Source: Neurospora tetrasperma FGSC 2508
Lineage: Eukaryota; Ascomycota; Sordariomycetes; Sordariales; Sordariaceae
DNA length: 64,000 nucleotides
NCBI RefSeq assembly: GCF_000213175.1
Contig: NW_009799179.1
Location: forward strand, 6,679,519 to 6,743,518
Reading direction: 5' to 3'
Below are positions 1 through 12,667 of this stretch, in pieces. Position 1 is the stretch's first letter. The number at the start of each line of letters is the position of its first letter. The translations under genes and the position numbers were made by a program. Below the pieces are notes generated by a model. The model was not told the DNA's origin and did no database searches. It saw nothing but the letters and a program-made list of their open reading frames with translations.

Positions 1-2852
1 GGGTCGTTAGTATTGTCTTGCCCTCAGTGGGTGGATTGGGTTTGACTCGCGGGTCGATGTGTGGCAACCTTGTTAGCATTGAATTAATTTACCATTGTTG
101 AGTCTCGAGCAATGATAGACCTGAGTATCCGTATTGAGTCCATGGCACTGCTCGCAGTGGCCGGGGGCACAATGGAAATAAGTTGAAATTCTGGAAATAG
201 GCATGAACACTTCCTTTGGTCGATCTTTTTTAGCGGGTAGGCAGGGCCGAAACGATCTTCCTGTTGTTCTTCTTTGGGAGTTTGCTCGGTCAGCTCAATC
301 GTGACCGGAGTGGCTCAAGAATGGGAGTGAGCCAAAGGGCGTGAACCCCTGATCCATGGCTTCAACGGACCCATCCCGTGCTGTTGTGCATCGCCCGCAA
401 ACGCATGAGACCGGAGGACAAAGGAGTGTTGTCTTTTACATGGCATTGCGAGCGATCATCATCTGGAGGGCTTGGGCAGGGCATGCATGCATGCTTTTGC
501 CGTGTAATCGGGGACCACCGCTTCGATCCATGTCGGGTCCAGTGCTTGTTCAAGTTCGGAGACTTTTTTTCCCTGGGGCCTGGAGGCGGCCTAAAAGGGC
601 AAACGTCCCTTTCTCTGGGAACGCATGGACAGGATACCATGGTACTGATTGTCGGCTATGATTTGCATCTTCTACCATGTCTGTTCGCACCGGTTTTTTT
701 GTCTTTTCGTACCTAGTCACGAAGTGTGTCTCGGGTGTCTTCAACGGCAGCCCCTTTGCGTACTTGCATACAGGACGCTAACGGAAGCCCGACCCTTCGG
801 GGCCTAGGCGCAGACAGACGGCAGAATGGGATCGTGCCGAAGCGTTGTCTTGCAAGAGATACTTAGGTAGCGAATTGGGTAGCGAATTGGGTGCCGAGTC
901 GTTGATGATGGTGTCGTCGAGGGTGTTCATCTGTGAACTCCTTGTATGGTCTGACTCCACTTCAATCAACTTGACCTACGTACAAGCACGGGTCAGCGCC
1001 CACGGCATTCCGATGGCATGGATGATGTTATCGTTTGACTTGCATACATACGAAGAGAGAGGATCGCCGGCTGGTATCGATGTGGAAGTACTGCTTGATG
1101 TTGTGCAACTCGACATCGCGGCTAAGGGGACGGACCCGGTGGACGAAAGACGTGGCGATGATCGATCGAGAAAGAGGAATTTGGGCCTGGCTTCATAGCA
1201 GTGCCCCTGGCTTGAGCCAGCAAGTGATTTCCTTCTAGGTCTTTACTGACTGCAGCTCAACTGGCAATTGTATTGAGTTATTGGCCAAAGTGCCTAGGGC
1301 AGTGGTTCTTTACGACTCGCTGGCTCTTCTTTGCCTTCCTTTTCCCTTCTCCTTCCTGGGTATCCAACTATCCCATTGATGGTGACGATTGGATCCCATC
1401 GATGGTGACGATTGGGTGACGGGTGGTGCACCAATATGGCCGAATCCCACGGTTGCTTTCTTCTGGTTGGTCGGTTCATACCGACGAGTGCTAAGTTGTG
1501 AAATTCTTCCCCGAGTGCCCCCCCCCCCCCCCTCCCCTCTATAAATTATTAGCCCCACGGAGGATGTCACGGCGCCCACGGTCAATGTGCTGGGCATTCA
1601 GGTACTCGATGAATCCGACTGGATTGACTTTGTGGCCGGGGTTGTTGGAGGGGGGCCGCCCACGTTTTCTTCAGACCCCCCCGGTCTCTCCGTCGAATAA
1701 ATCCCTGTACTAGCCCCTATCCTTGCCATTTCGAGAGTGTTGAAAGTCAAAGAGTGGTTCCCGCCGGCAATGCAATCTCCCATGAGAGAGAGCCCAGAGG
1801 AAGTGCGGTCCAGAAGGGAGAAGAGAGGCTAACCATTTTGTGCTGGCTAGGGGAGGTGCCGTGTCGAGTTTCTTCCATGTGGATGTGAAGAGAGGACTTT
1901 GCAACGTCTAATTTCTTCCTATCGATTTGCTCAAGCTGCAAACGTTCAGTTGTTGCCTTTTTTTGTTTTTTTGTCGAGCGCGAAAAGACCTATCCGGGCT
2001 GGTGGCACTTGCAAAGTCCGGGCATCCGCTCCGTTGTCCTTCTCCTTGATCCAATTTACCTTCCTACGCGCGACCCTTTCTCGAACAACGATCTCACTTA
2101 CGCAGTCGTCGCAGGATGGCTCACTTTTGACGGACGCCCAATGTCGACTTCGAACACCGAATCACCGATTGATCCATTCCCTCAGTCATCGTGGAGTGCC
2201 TTGCCGGTTGACGTTGATATCGATTGCCTGTTTGGGTAAACTAAAGACGAGAGTCAACTGAAGAGCTGGAGTTTCCCTTTGTCTTGTACGCCTTAAGACG
2301 TACCTACCTACTACCTAGGTACCTTTACAGATCTCTTCGACGCACTCGGCGACGCCTCTCCGCTTCCCCCCTGCCCTTTACCGCGTGGGCAAACACAAAC
2401 AAATCACCAAATCGACCAAAGAAAAGGGAAGAACGGGTCTGTTTTTCGCCAAACAAACAGACCTACCCATACTTACCTCTAGTGCGCCTGCGTTGCGTTG
2501 CGCCTGCACCGCACCCGGCTTTCCCGCACGACACACGCGAGCAGCCACAACACACGGAAAGCTCCGGAGAGATCAAAAAGTGACAAAAACGAAAAGAAGC
2601 GTTTGAGGGGTGATAAAGTCAACAAACAGCCGGGGGAAACAATCAATTGCTTGAGAGATTCCAGAGTGACGTGGGCGTGCCCCGTGCATGCGCCGTTCTT
2701 GTGGAGGTGGATCTTGACATTTTCGACGGCCCAGAACCTAGTGGAGGTGCTGCCGTTGGACCCAGGCTATTAGGTGTTGCTTGCAGTAGCAGCGCCCTAA
2801 ACGCACAGCACCTGCAGCATCGAATCTCCGACGGGCCAGCTAGCTGTACGCC
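1..2852. other. Intergenic/5' flank of the first gene, no gene recognised
   Basis: No open frame here resembles a protein family. The stretch holds low-complexity sequence: a duplicated GGTAGCGAATTG at about 865-893, a duplicated TGGTGACGATTGG at about 1379-1417, a C run at about 1519-1532, and A/C-rich sequence at 2390-2640 typical of a fungal promoter or 5' leader. A TACCTAGGTACC palindrome lies near 2313-2325. The last 500 bases may be the 5' UTR of the gene starting at 2853; this is inference. Confidence 0.6.
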
Positions 2853-5800
2853 ATGGCCGCTATAACAGCTCGATCGGCCGCCATGGAAACGGCGAACCTT
2901 CACACCCCCGGTCGTGGGCTTCAACAACAACAACGACCACAGCCACAGCCACAGTCTCAGACCTCCCCTTCATCGTCTGTTCCGGCGTCACCCACGCTCT
3001 CGAATCCGGACATGATATTGCCCGACGACCCGTACTACGGCCACGGCAACTCCCCCGACTCCGAGATAGACGCCCGCATCCGGTCCAAGTTTATGATGTG
3101 GAGGAGCGCCCAGGCTGCTGTGACGGCCACTTCGGACTTACACAAGATGTTTGCCGTCAACTCGGCGCAAATGGGATACAACCAGCAAAACACATATGGG
3201 TCCTCAGCACCATTGACGCCGACCACGCCCATAATATATGGGAATGGCACCATCCTCTCGGATATCGGGGAAGTGACCGAGGTGGAGAGCACTCCTGGGC
3301 GGCCCTCGCCAACCCGCCTCAGAGGCCCGGCTACGCATAGGAGGAACGACAGTATCGATGCTGTGCTGCGGTCAGCTTCACCCGTAACGGGCCAGTCAGG
3401 ATTGGCCAAGAGACTGAAGCCCAGTTTGACCGCGCAAAAAGAGAGGAGAATGAGCACTGAGAGCACCAGCACAATCACAACCATAACCATGGAGGACCGG
3501 CCAGCTTTCCTTGCCGACATCAACATTGACGATGCGGCTAGTGTAGATGATAGTGTTTTTCAGGGTGATGACGAGGAAAGCATGGCTTCCTCGTATGTTG
3601 AGGGAACGATACCCCGAGATCGGAATCTTCTGGGAGTTGCGGGTGGTGAAAACGGTGAAAGGTTGTCTACCTACTCGACGACTGCCTTGAGCCGAAGAGC
3701 AGAGCAGATTCTGGCCAATGCGAAGAAGAGGTTAACCGTACGTCACTGTGTGTAACTTTGTCCCATATATTGCATGATTGAACTAACTTTCTCCCTAATA
3801 GACTATGGAGGGTAACCTGAGTCGCGCACGGAGCTCGCTTCACTATACTGCTCCCTCCCTTTCATCCGATGGCACACCCTCACCCCCTCAGCGAACGGCA
3901 TCTGCCAACAGCCGGAACGGCGGGTACCGTTCGTCGTCAGCTAACTACTCTGGCCATACGCGAATGACTAGCGATATCGCGATGCGGAATGGGTTGCCAT
4001 ATCGGATATCCGTCCAGAGGTCGCACAGTGCCATGGGTTCTCACGGAGGAAATCCCAGGCAGTCTATAACGGCATCGAAAAGCGCGGAGGCCATCCGAGG
4101 AGGGTGGGAAGACGATGCCCACCGTCAGACGTACAACATATTGACAGGTAAAACCTTGAGGCCGGATGGCACCGCCCCGGATGACGACGAGAGTCCCATT
4201 CATTCCTATCATGGGACATCTTACGGTAGCGACCATAGCAGCGGAAGCTCGAGGGATATACTCTCTACACCTGCTCCCACGAGTCAAATGCGAGATATCA
4301 AGGACCAGATGAAAGATCTAAAGGGTAAAATATCTAGTCTACGGGAACAGGCTCGGGTCGACAGCATTAAGCGACGGAGCGTACAAAGCCTTAGGACGCC
4401 TAGCCCGTTTACTCATGCTCAAGTCGATCAGTGGTTCACAGAGACGCCTTCAGCGAGGAACTCTGAAATCTTCACGCCTGAATCTCTGCAAAGGAACCCA
4501 TGGAATGGCGAACAGGACTCGAGTCTCGACGGAGAGCACCCAGGGAGCTATGGACATCTGCGAGGAAATTTGGATAGTGAAGACGATTCGTACGAGGAGG
4601 GCGATGTTTCAGGGAGCTTCGAGTCAGCCATTGACCATTTCCCCGAGCCGGCCTCGGCAACTGCGGGCATGCACATGTCTCAGGAAGAGGACAGCTTTGA
4701 TGCATTTACCGAAAACGGGGACGAGGAATTCGAGGATGCGCAAGAGCTCGACGACGATCAGATGAGCATTGGTGGCGAATCGCTCTATCACGATACGGTT
4801 CAGCACCAAATCTCGCATGAAGACCGCGAGGATGCATTCGACTACGAGCATTTCTTCCTACACAGCGCCATGGGTGCTCTAAGCCAACAACACATGGACA
4901 GGCGAGGGAGTGAAACCAGTTACACGTCAGAAGATTCGGTCGAAACCACCCGCGGCCCGATTACCGACGAAAACACACGCATGAACGGCGGTGGTAGTGA
5001 TAGTAGGAGCATCAACTTCCACAGTCGAAGCAGGCGGGGCAGCGTCAACTCAATCTCGACAATTGAAACTTTCCGGACAGCACAGGAAGGGCGCCCCAGG
5101 AGATACTATGAAGCCGATGATTCTATTAGCGAGGAGGTATATGATGAGTATCCCTACGAGGACGAGTACACCCCGGATTTTGAGAGTGCAGGTAAACGGA
5201 AGAGCGCCTCCTTCAGCGCTGGAACTGGCTACACCAGAGTCGACAGCCGTGCCCATGGCTCAAGAATATCCAACATCAAAACCTCCAGCACCGGCACGAT
5301 CCGCAGTTACCGCGAATCATTCCAGTCCGTCTACGAAGGAGGTAGCGGTCCAGACACTCAGCAGTACCCCGACCCTAACAACAACAACAACAACCGCAAC
5401 AGCAGTCTCTCCGTGCGCCGGTGTCCGATTTCCCCTGTCGCCAGCACGCATAACCTCGAACACCGACCATCTGTATCCTCCATCGGCTCGGCCGGGACAA
5501 ATCGCAGTTTTCCCTTGGTGCCGAATAAGCAGCGCAACAGAGGGAATACCGCCAGCACAGTCGTGCCGGCTGTTAGCATCGCCGTTTCGACACCGGAATC
5601 TGTTTACTTGACGCCAGATCAGGAGCTCAGGAGTATTTCGAGCGTGCTCCTGAGCGAGACGGCGAGTGTGTGCGAACAGCAACAGGAAACGGAGAATCAG
5701 CGAGCGGATTCGAGGTTGACGAGCAACAGTCTTGACAACCCGGCGGCTCTGCAGGCTCTTTTGCGCGAGGACAAGTACCTTGTCGAGAGACTGGTGGCCA

Positions 5801-5934
5801 GTCTGGGTAAGTGCGTTTTGGGATTGACGGAGAATGGAAGGGCAAGTGCGGAGAGTAGGATGTATAGGCGGAGAATTGATATGGCGAGGAAGATTTTGGA
5901 GGGGTTTGAAGGGGGTGCGGATGGGCAGCAGTGA
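2853..5934 (+). CDS. Serine-rich, acidic fungal protein of unknown function (1005 aa)
   Basis: Two exons, 2853-3737 and 3802-5934. The 64-nt intron (GTACGT..ATAG, branch CTAAC) falls exactly between codons and gives 1005 aa. I do not recognise the family. The N-terminus (1-50) is Q/P/S-rich. It is followed by a more ordered stretch around residues 55-105 (DPYYGHGNSPDSEIDAR, then SKFMMWRSAQAAVTATSDLH), which is the most family-like part. Residues about 458-490 are charged and helical (RDIKDQMKDLKGKISSLREQ) and could form a short coiled coil. A strongly acidic segment lies at about 552-612, a poly-Asn run at about 823-830, and a basic helical C-terminus at about 945-1000. No signal peptide or membrane segment is visible. 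The composition suggests an intracellular scaffold or signalling protein, but this is inference. The start was chosen as the first in-frame ATG of the long frame; ATG at residue 11 is an alternative. Confidence 0.85.
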
Positions 5935-8900
5935 ATGGACTCGCGTTGAAACCCTTCATTTGTGGTCGGTTTTTTTTTCCTTTTTGGGCCTTCCGACTGC
6001 TTTCTGCTGGAAGCTGTTTCTGTTTATGTGCCCTTGGTTTTCATGGTTTCATGGGGAACGGTGTTGGCGGCGCAAGCAACAGACGACCGGGCACGAAAAA
6101 AAAAATCACAATCACACAGCGATATTTATACCACTTTATCGATATTGGTCATATCTTTGACGGTTTATTAATACCTAATGAGTTTCGATCGAGAAGACGG
6201 ATTGGTTGTTAAGGGTTGGTTCGATGAATGCCAAATGAATGGAAAGTGAGAGGTATTGTAAGCGGGGAGAACTGAAATATCCAGGAGGAAGCCTCGGCTG
6301 GCCGGTGGAGCGAGGGTCGGAAAAAGGTGTTCTGTGAAGCTCAGCGAGTGCCTATGAGGGGTGTCGGTTCCATGTTTTTTTTTTGTTACTTTTTTTTTTT
6401 TCCTCCTCCTTGTCTTCTTACCGTTGTCTGTATTAACTTTCTGGGTGGAGCTACCAGGCTACTTATATGTATCATCCCTTTTCGTTTCATGTACATTTTT
6501 TCGATACCCAATTTTTTTCCAACAACAATATGCACTTATACAATCCACGTAACGTTTATAATGTCTCTCACCGACCTTTGTAATAGTTGACATACAAACA
6601 TGTGGAGTCGTCCGTGAGGCTACGTTGCATGACAGTTTTCTTCTTCCTACATGTGAGAAGGAGGGGCGGGGAGGGAAGATCGGAGCTAGGAGTGCCGGTC
6701 AGGCTGGGTCATGAGACGATTCTAGTCCTAGCACGAGTATAAACAAAATGCTGTGATGAAAGGCATGACGAGACCTGAGGGAGGACCAGAGGGCAATAAT
6801 ACCTAGGCTTCAAGCCAGAGAGGACTGCAGAGCCAAGCATAATGAGATGTGTATCGATCGGGACTCACTCAGTTGCATCACACAGACAGACAGTTTAACA
6901 ACTCTCCTGGCAACCTGACCTAACACATAAAAACGGACGGGGGTAAAAGCAAGACAGACAGAACCAACGAAACTGGGACCAACGGTGCATCACACACACC
7001 ACACTGCAGCCGCTGGCTGGCTGCTGGACTCTGGCCGCTGCTCACTCCGGCCTAGGTACTTCATCGTTTCGCGTCTACGCAGCATGTATGTATGTTTTAA
7101 TCAGAGGATGAGACATGAGATTTGGCTCACCCAGGCACGCACGGGTGTAAGTATAGGCGCCCGTTGGGTCTTGATGTTGTTGCTGAGTGAGGAGTGAGGA
7201 GAGTGAGGAGTGAAATTTGTCTGTCTTCTTGACGACATGCCTACCCGGCAACTTGATCTCAAGCGAAGTGTGAAGGGCTGGAACGAAGAAATGTTACTCC
7301 GAAGACGAGGGAAGATATCTATGTAGGTAACCTTAAAAAGCAATAGACTAGGGAGGTTAAGGTGCCAAATTGGAAGAATTCGAAGACGCCTTCCATGCGA
7401 GATTGAGTAAGTGTCGTTGTGGTGTGTGTTTGGTTGTGCGACTACTTACGACAACGCCAGCGGTAGGTATGTAACAGGGCGTCAATACCTTTAGGCTGAA
7501 CCTTAGACAGCTTCATGCACTGCCGTACGATACTTGTCTGCCCTTCCTTCCCTTTTTACCCCAGAACTTTAAGAAGAAGAAAAAAGAAAGAAAAAAAAAG
7601 AGAGAAAAAATCGATCCACACACATCTCAGTGTTGTGCTCACCATGACCGATTCAGAAAAGACTGAGTGAGAAATGGAAGGAGAGGGGAAAAGAGAAAGG
7701 AAGAGAAGACGAGGCGAACAAGGGAAGAGGTGCAACGTTGTCTAGCCTAGGTTCCAGACGGAAACATCGTAAAGGTTTGCGTGGGCGAGCAAAACAACAA
7801 AGAGGTAGATCGGTAGAAAATGGGGTTTTCTGCTGGATTTGAGAGGTTTCGAGCCATTATGTTCTATGATGTATGTTCTGGATTTTGGCGGCTCTAGCAG
7901 CATGTTTCTTCTGTTGTGAAATGGTTCTGCAGAATCAATCTCTTCGTTATTGAGGTGGAAGCTTGCTCTGAAGTCTTCGATGTTGTACCAATGATTTTTT
8001 TTTCTCGTTTGTCAGACGCAAACCGCGACCCTGGTAGGTCTATGTTGTCGTACCTCTCAGTGTCCTACATCTGAAACTGGGGAGCGCAATCGAGATGAGG
8101 ATGTTTCTGATGGCTGATGTACGCACATAGGTAGGTAGATGCGTGTATGAAGCTACCTAGGCTGGAAGTGCCGTGGTAGTACAGTCGAGCGAGCGTCCAA
8201 CAGGAGGACTGATTTTGCTATAGCTAGTCTCTCTGACAAATGAGGTATCCATTCTTGCTGGAGAGCTGAGTCAAGTTGAGTTGGGTTGAGTGAGCCGGAA
8301 TCGTCGTGTTTGCCCCCCCCCCCTTGGAACCTCCGCTGGCTGCTCTCCACCCTCGTCATCCCGCAGTCCCGCTCAACGGCTTCTTCGCCAGGCTTGCTCT
8401 TTGCATATAATACGCACAAATCCTGCAATTACCCGCCTTGGCCCGTTTCTTGACGCTGCAAGACATGCAGACCTTGGGTCGCACGCTTACAGCAAGTCAG
8501 GGGGGTTGTCAGCCACCGACCCGACCAGATCAGTCCATGCCCGTCTTGCACCCCTCAAGAGGTTGAGTGAGTGAGAGAGTGAACGAAATCCGGAAGTCAA
8601 AACCTTGCCGGGGCTCTCCCTGAGGCGAATGTATCCAATACGAGCCCAGTCAGTCGCCTGTTACCCTACACACTTTATCGCAGCTAGTCCTGCCTGGTGA
8701 GTACAGTCCGCACCTCACGATCGAGACATGCATCTAGGTCGCATACATTGACCCGCATTACTCGCTTTGGTATCCTATTTTGCCTCACTAGTCCTTTCTC
8801 AGCCTGCCGTACAACCTGGGCGCCCGTTTCCCTATTTGCGCGGAAAAGAGACAAGTGTCTCGCTTATCCCTCATCTGTCTGTTGAGATTCCAGTCCGTTG

Positions 8901-10477
8901 CCGGCTGGTCGTCCTACTTGGTGTGAGTTGAGCATGTAGCACTTGGAAACAGTCCTCATGTTACAGTGACTCGGGCGCCTGGAGGAGAAGGGGAGAAGAG
9001 GAGAGTGGAGGAGAACACCAAGTGAAGGGTCTCTAGCTGTCGTTCCGTTAAGTGGCAACTCGGGTTTGTGTCAAAGACTGGGTTGTGTTGTGCTGGCAGC
9101 GGACGGGTGGTGATAGGAAGCGGAATTCGATGTCAGAGCTTGACTGAATCCTGGGAAAGAGCGACGTGATAAGGTGAACTGTCCTATACAATGGGAAAGT
9201 CCAGCTGCGGACCAAGGCCTATATTTGAATGGGTGGAGGTAGGACCTCATATGAAAGGAAAGTGCGGTAAAAGAAATTTTCAATTCGGAAAGGGCAATCA
9301 ACCAGGGAAACTCGACTGAGCCAGAGCGGTAACCTTTACGGTTTGCATCCACATCGGGCAAAGTCAATAAGGAAAGTTGCATCTAAGAGAAACGGAAAAA
9401 GAAGAGGTTTCCCCAGCCTGTCTACCTATACATGTGCCGTCATACATTGCACGACACCCGTCATCGGCCGGGTATCATTTTTGTGACGACTTTGAGGTCC
9501 GCCCGTTCTGGTTTGAAGAGAGCCAGTCCAGTCACTCAGTCAGCCTAGGGTGAGAGCGAAGCGAAACCAACAGTTGGGAGCACCGGCCGGCTTTTTTCGT
9601 TTCTCGTTTTCTTCTTCTGTAATGTAACTCCTCTTCGTGATTTGTCAAACTTTCCTCGAATGAGTTCTCTTTAAACACAGGCAGATTCGGCAAAGCGACG
9701 ACCGCAAAAGTGGAAGACGGAGAAAGTGAAGTGGTTCAAATCTCAACACCACACCAAATCGTCATCTTACTCTTTACTACCTTGAACCAAGTCCATCATA
9801 CATCCAGGTATGTCTCAGACCCTTTTCCGTTCTTACACTGCTTGTTGGCTCTGCACTGGTGATGCCTGTCGACATGAGAGCGCAAGAGAACGATGGTAAT
9901 AGTGCAGGTCAAAGATGACTCAGTACAATAACTACGAGCCTTCTGTGGTGTCCGGCTGCTCATATTTGATTCACCGCTTGGGCTGGAGTATTCATGGTAG
10001 ATGTTAGAACAGCTGGAAGAGCTGAGTTTCAACACGGAGATGCTAACTCGGAGTTTCCACACAGTCGGTCGTTTCAGGCTGCTCCTGCTATCTTGCTCCT
10101 TCCACAATTTTACTCTGAGCATATCAAACTTGCCTTGTCGAGGAAGACATCATACACGCGCATCATACACACACCATAGACGCGAACTTTTCCCTATCTC
10201 GAGGGAAGAGGGAAAAAAAAGGGAAAGACCTGGAAAAAAAAATCCCGAAAATTCGCAAGTGCTTGACGATCATCCAAGCAGTCTTTCTACTTGATATCAC
10301 CTGTGGCTCGCGGGATGACCGACTGTTATCCCTGCTCTTCACCTAGCCAACGAACACCATCGCCCAGAAATCCAGAACGACCCGGAAGAGGAGTACACCG
10401 AACCTGCTTTTTCGTTAACTCTCGCTACAGAGATAATCTCGGACGATCATCTGTTTGGTCCTTTTACATTTTCCAGC
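5935..10477. other. 4.5-kb gene-free stretch
   Basis: No open frame longer than about 120 codons resembles a protein. It contains T runs (5971-5978, 6374-6404), a purine-rich tract at 7570-7612, a GAGTGAGGA tandem at 7185-7212, a C run at 8311-8321, and several CCTAGG-centred palindromes (6803, 7051, 7746, 8157, 9545). The left end includes the 3' UTR of the 1005-aa protein gene. The right end (9700-10477) is probably the promoter and leader of the MFS gene. No tRNA-like or other structured RNA was recognised. Confidence 0.5.
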
Positions 10478-12667
10478 ATGACTCTTCCATCATATCGCCA
10501 TGACAGCAACGAGAATAATGACGTCCATTCCCTTTCAGACATCACCGAGGAGATTCACAGGACTGATCGAACCGTCTCCAACAAGAGTAAACAACAACAC
10601 CAACAAATACAAGAGGAACATTCGGAGACAGTTCAACACGGTTCAAGGTCACCAGTTCGCCGAATTCTTCTTACATTCACGTTAGCACCAACCTTTGTTC
10701 ACATTGTATCTAAACTTTGCTAACTTTACTTCACCCACAGCATATGCGCCGGTCTAATGTTTTCGTGCCTGGATACCTCCATCGTTTCGACTGCCTTGGT
10801 TTCCATATCGCTGGATTTGGGGGATGCTCAAGACGCTCCTTGGACCATTCTAGGATACCTTCTAACATACATGAGTGAGTAGCACTTCATGGATATGTCG
10901 AGCATAAGTCTGTGCTACTGCGATGCTTGTCAACAACGGGGCGCATACTGTTCTGAAAGCCTTGCTGATTTTGATCACGCGAAAACAATAGGCTTTGCCG
11001 TCGGTTTCTCCAAAGTGAGCGACATCTACGGTCGACGAAACCTTCTCGCCATAGCATGGGTTTTCTTTGCGGGATTCTCAGTGTGGTGTGCCCTTGCCGG
11101 GTCAATGAAACAACTGTACGCTAGATTTTCATACGATTCGTCCAAGTTGGTTCAACATTAACACAGCCTATTTACCGTATAGGATCGCAGCGCGAGCACT
11201 TCAGGGGATTGGCGGCTCGGGTCTTTATAGCTTGGCACAGGTTTGTCTCCTTGAACAAGGGCCCAGTAAGCCCGAGATGGTAGGCGCACTGGTCGGCATC
11301 ACTCTATCCATCTCATACGTCCTGGGCCCGTTACTGGGTGGTGGGATCTCGGCTGGTTGGACTTGGAGGGGCATCTTCTGGATCAAGTTGGTTTCCCCCT
11401 TCCATCTCGAGCTAATGGTGGTTATCGCTTGTCTAACCAGGTTTTGTCACAGTGTCCCTTGCGGCGCGCTCGCCCTCATAGGTATTTACTCACTCTGGCC
11501 GGACGACCGTCGACGGCAATACGACGGATGGACGGGTATCCGCAAAATCGACTTTGTTGGTAACTTTCTCCTGATTGTGGCTTCGATCCTGCTGGTGTTT
11601 GGCATACAGGAAGCTGGCTCGTACGTGTGGAAGTGGTCTAGCCCAGTTATCATCTGGTCTTTGGTGATAGCTGGGCTGAGCTGGATTCTTTTGGGGGTCT
11701 GGGAAACCTATCTGTTCTACGGGCGGAATCATCACATCCAGCCGATATTCCCCGTGCGGCTGGCGACAGGCCGCGTTTATCTGTCAACGATCATGTATGT
11801 CTCGGCCCACGCCCCGCTTCGGATTCATCAAGACAACACTATCGTCGTACGCAACTTGCACTAACTAGAATTTGCAGAGTCACATTCCTCACGGGTCTGG
11901 TCTATATTTCCCTGGTCATCAAAATCCCCGAGCGATTCCAAGTCATCTACGGCGACAGCGCGCTTCGAGCCGGCATCCATCTCCTCCCGATGTTGGGGTC
12001 GTGTGCTTTCGGATCTACTCTAGCTGGAAGCATCTCCAAGAAACGGAACCTCACAAGTCATACTCTTACATCCGGAAATTCTCTCCAGGTGATTGGGTTG
12101 GGTCTAGTATATCGGTTTTCAAACACGACAGAGCGAGGCGATATCCGATATATACTGGGGTTCACGGCCATATACGGGCTCGGTGTCGGCTTGTGCTTCG
12201 CCGCCTGTACAATGATCGCGGCTATCGAGGCTCGCCATGGAGATCTAGCAGCTGCACAAGGCGCCGTTGCGCAGGTGCGAGTACTTGGCGGCTCGCTAGG
12301 TCTGAGCATCTGCACCATCATATTCAACGACATATTACAGACATCTCTAGGCCCTGCCACGGAGGCTGGTAGATTTCCCGCAACCGTTCTAGACCAGCTT
12401 CATAGAAGCCCGCTGGCCGTGTTCATGCTTCCGCCCGAACAGCAAATTTTGGTCAAGAAAGTGTACTCGGACGCGTTCAGATATCAGATGCTCCTCATGA
12501 TGGCGGTGGTAGCAGTGGCCGTTCTGGCTAGCCTAGGGACATATAGGTCGAAACCGCCGGCCGTTGTTGACTCGATGATTCACCACAAGGTGTTGGCGGC
12601 ACGACCTAGCGATACAGAGTTGGAAAGCGCGAGTAGTGTTCGCTCGCTGGTTCGTGGGGTTAGCTGA
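10478..12667 (+). CDS. MFS multidrug efflux transporter, 14-TM DHA2 type (598 aa)
   Basis: Six exons: 10478-10680, 10741-10874, 10992-11115, 11183-11386, 11453-11794 and 11878-12667. All introns are GT..AG (60, 117, 67, 66, 83 nt) and every phase closes, giving 598 aa. A cytosolic Q/E-rich N-terminus (1-66) precedes the membrane domain. Visible MFS signatures are motif A in loop 2-3 (GFSKVSDIYGRRN, about 117-129), the helix-4 stretch ARALQGIGGSGLYSL (about 156-170), and antiporter motif C in helix 5 (SYVLGPLLGG), followed by WRGIFWINVPCGALAL. These mark drug:H+ antiporters, and the length and late hydrophobic segments fit the 14-helix DHA2 group. It acts in a membrane, exporting small molecules in exchange for protons. 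The substrate cannot be read from sequence. No biosynthetic cluster surrounds it, so a self-resistance role is not supported by context. Confidence 0.9.

Noticed and set aside
8290-8574. Small gene at 8290-8574
   Set aside because: The frame covers a C homopolymer and has no homologue-like features or splice context.
10478-12667. A secondary-metabolite cluster around the MFS pump
   Set aside because: No synthase, tailoring enzyme or cluster regulator is adjacent; the nearest genes are more than 2 kb away and unrelated.
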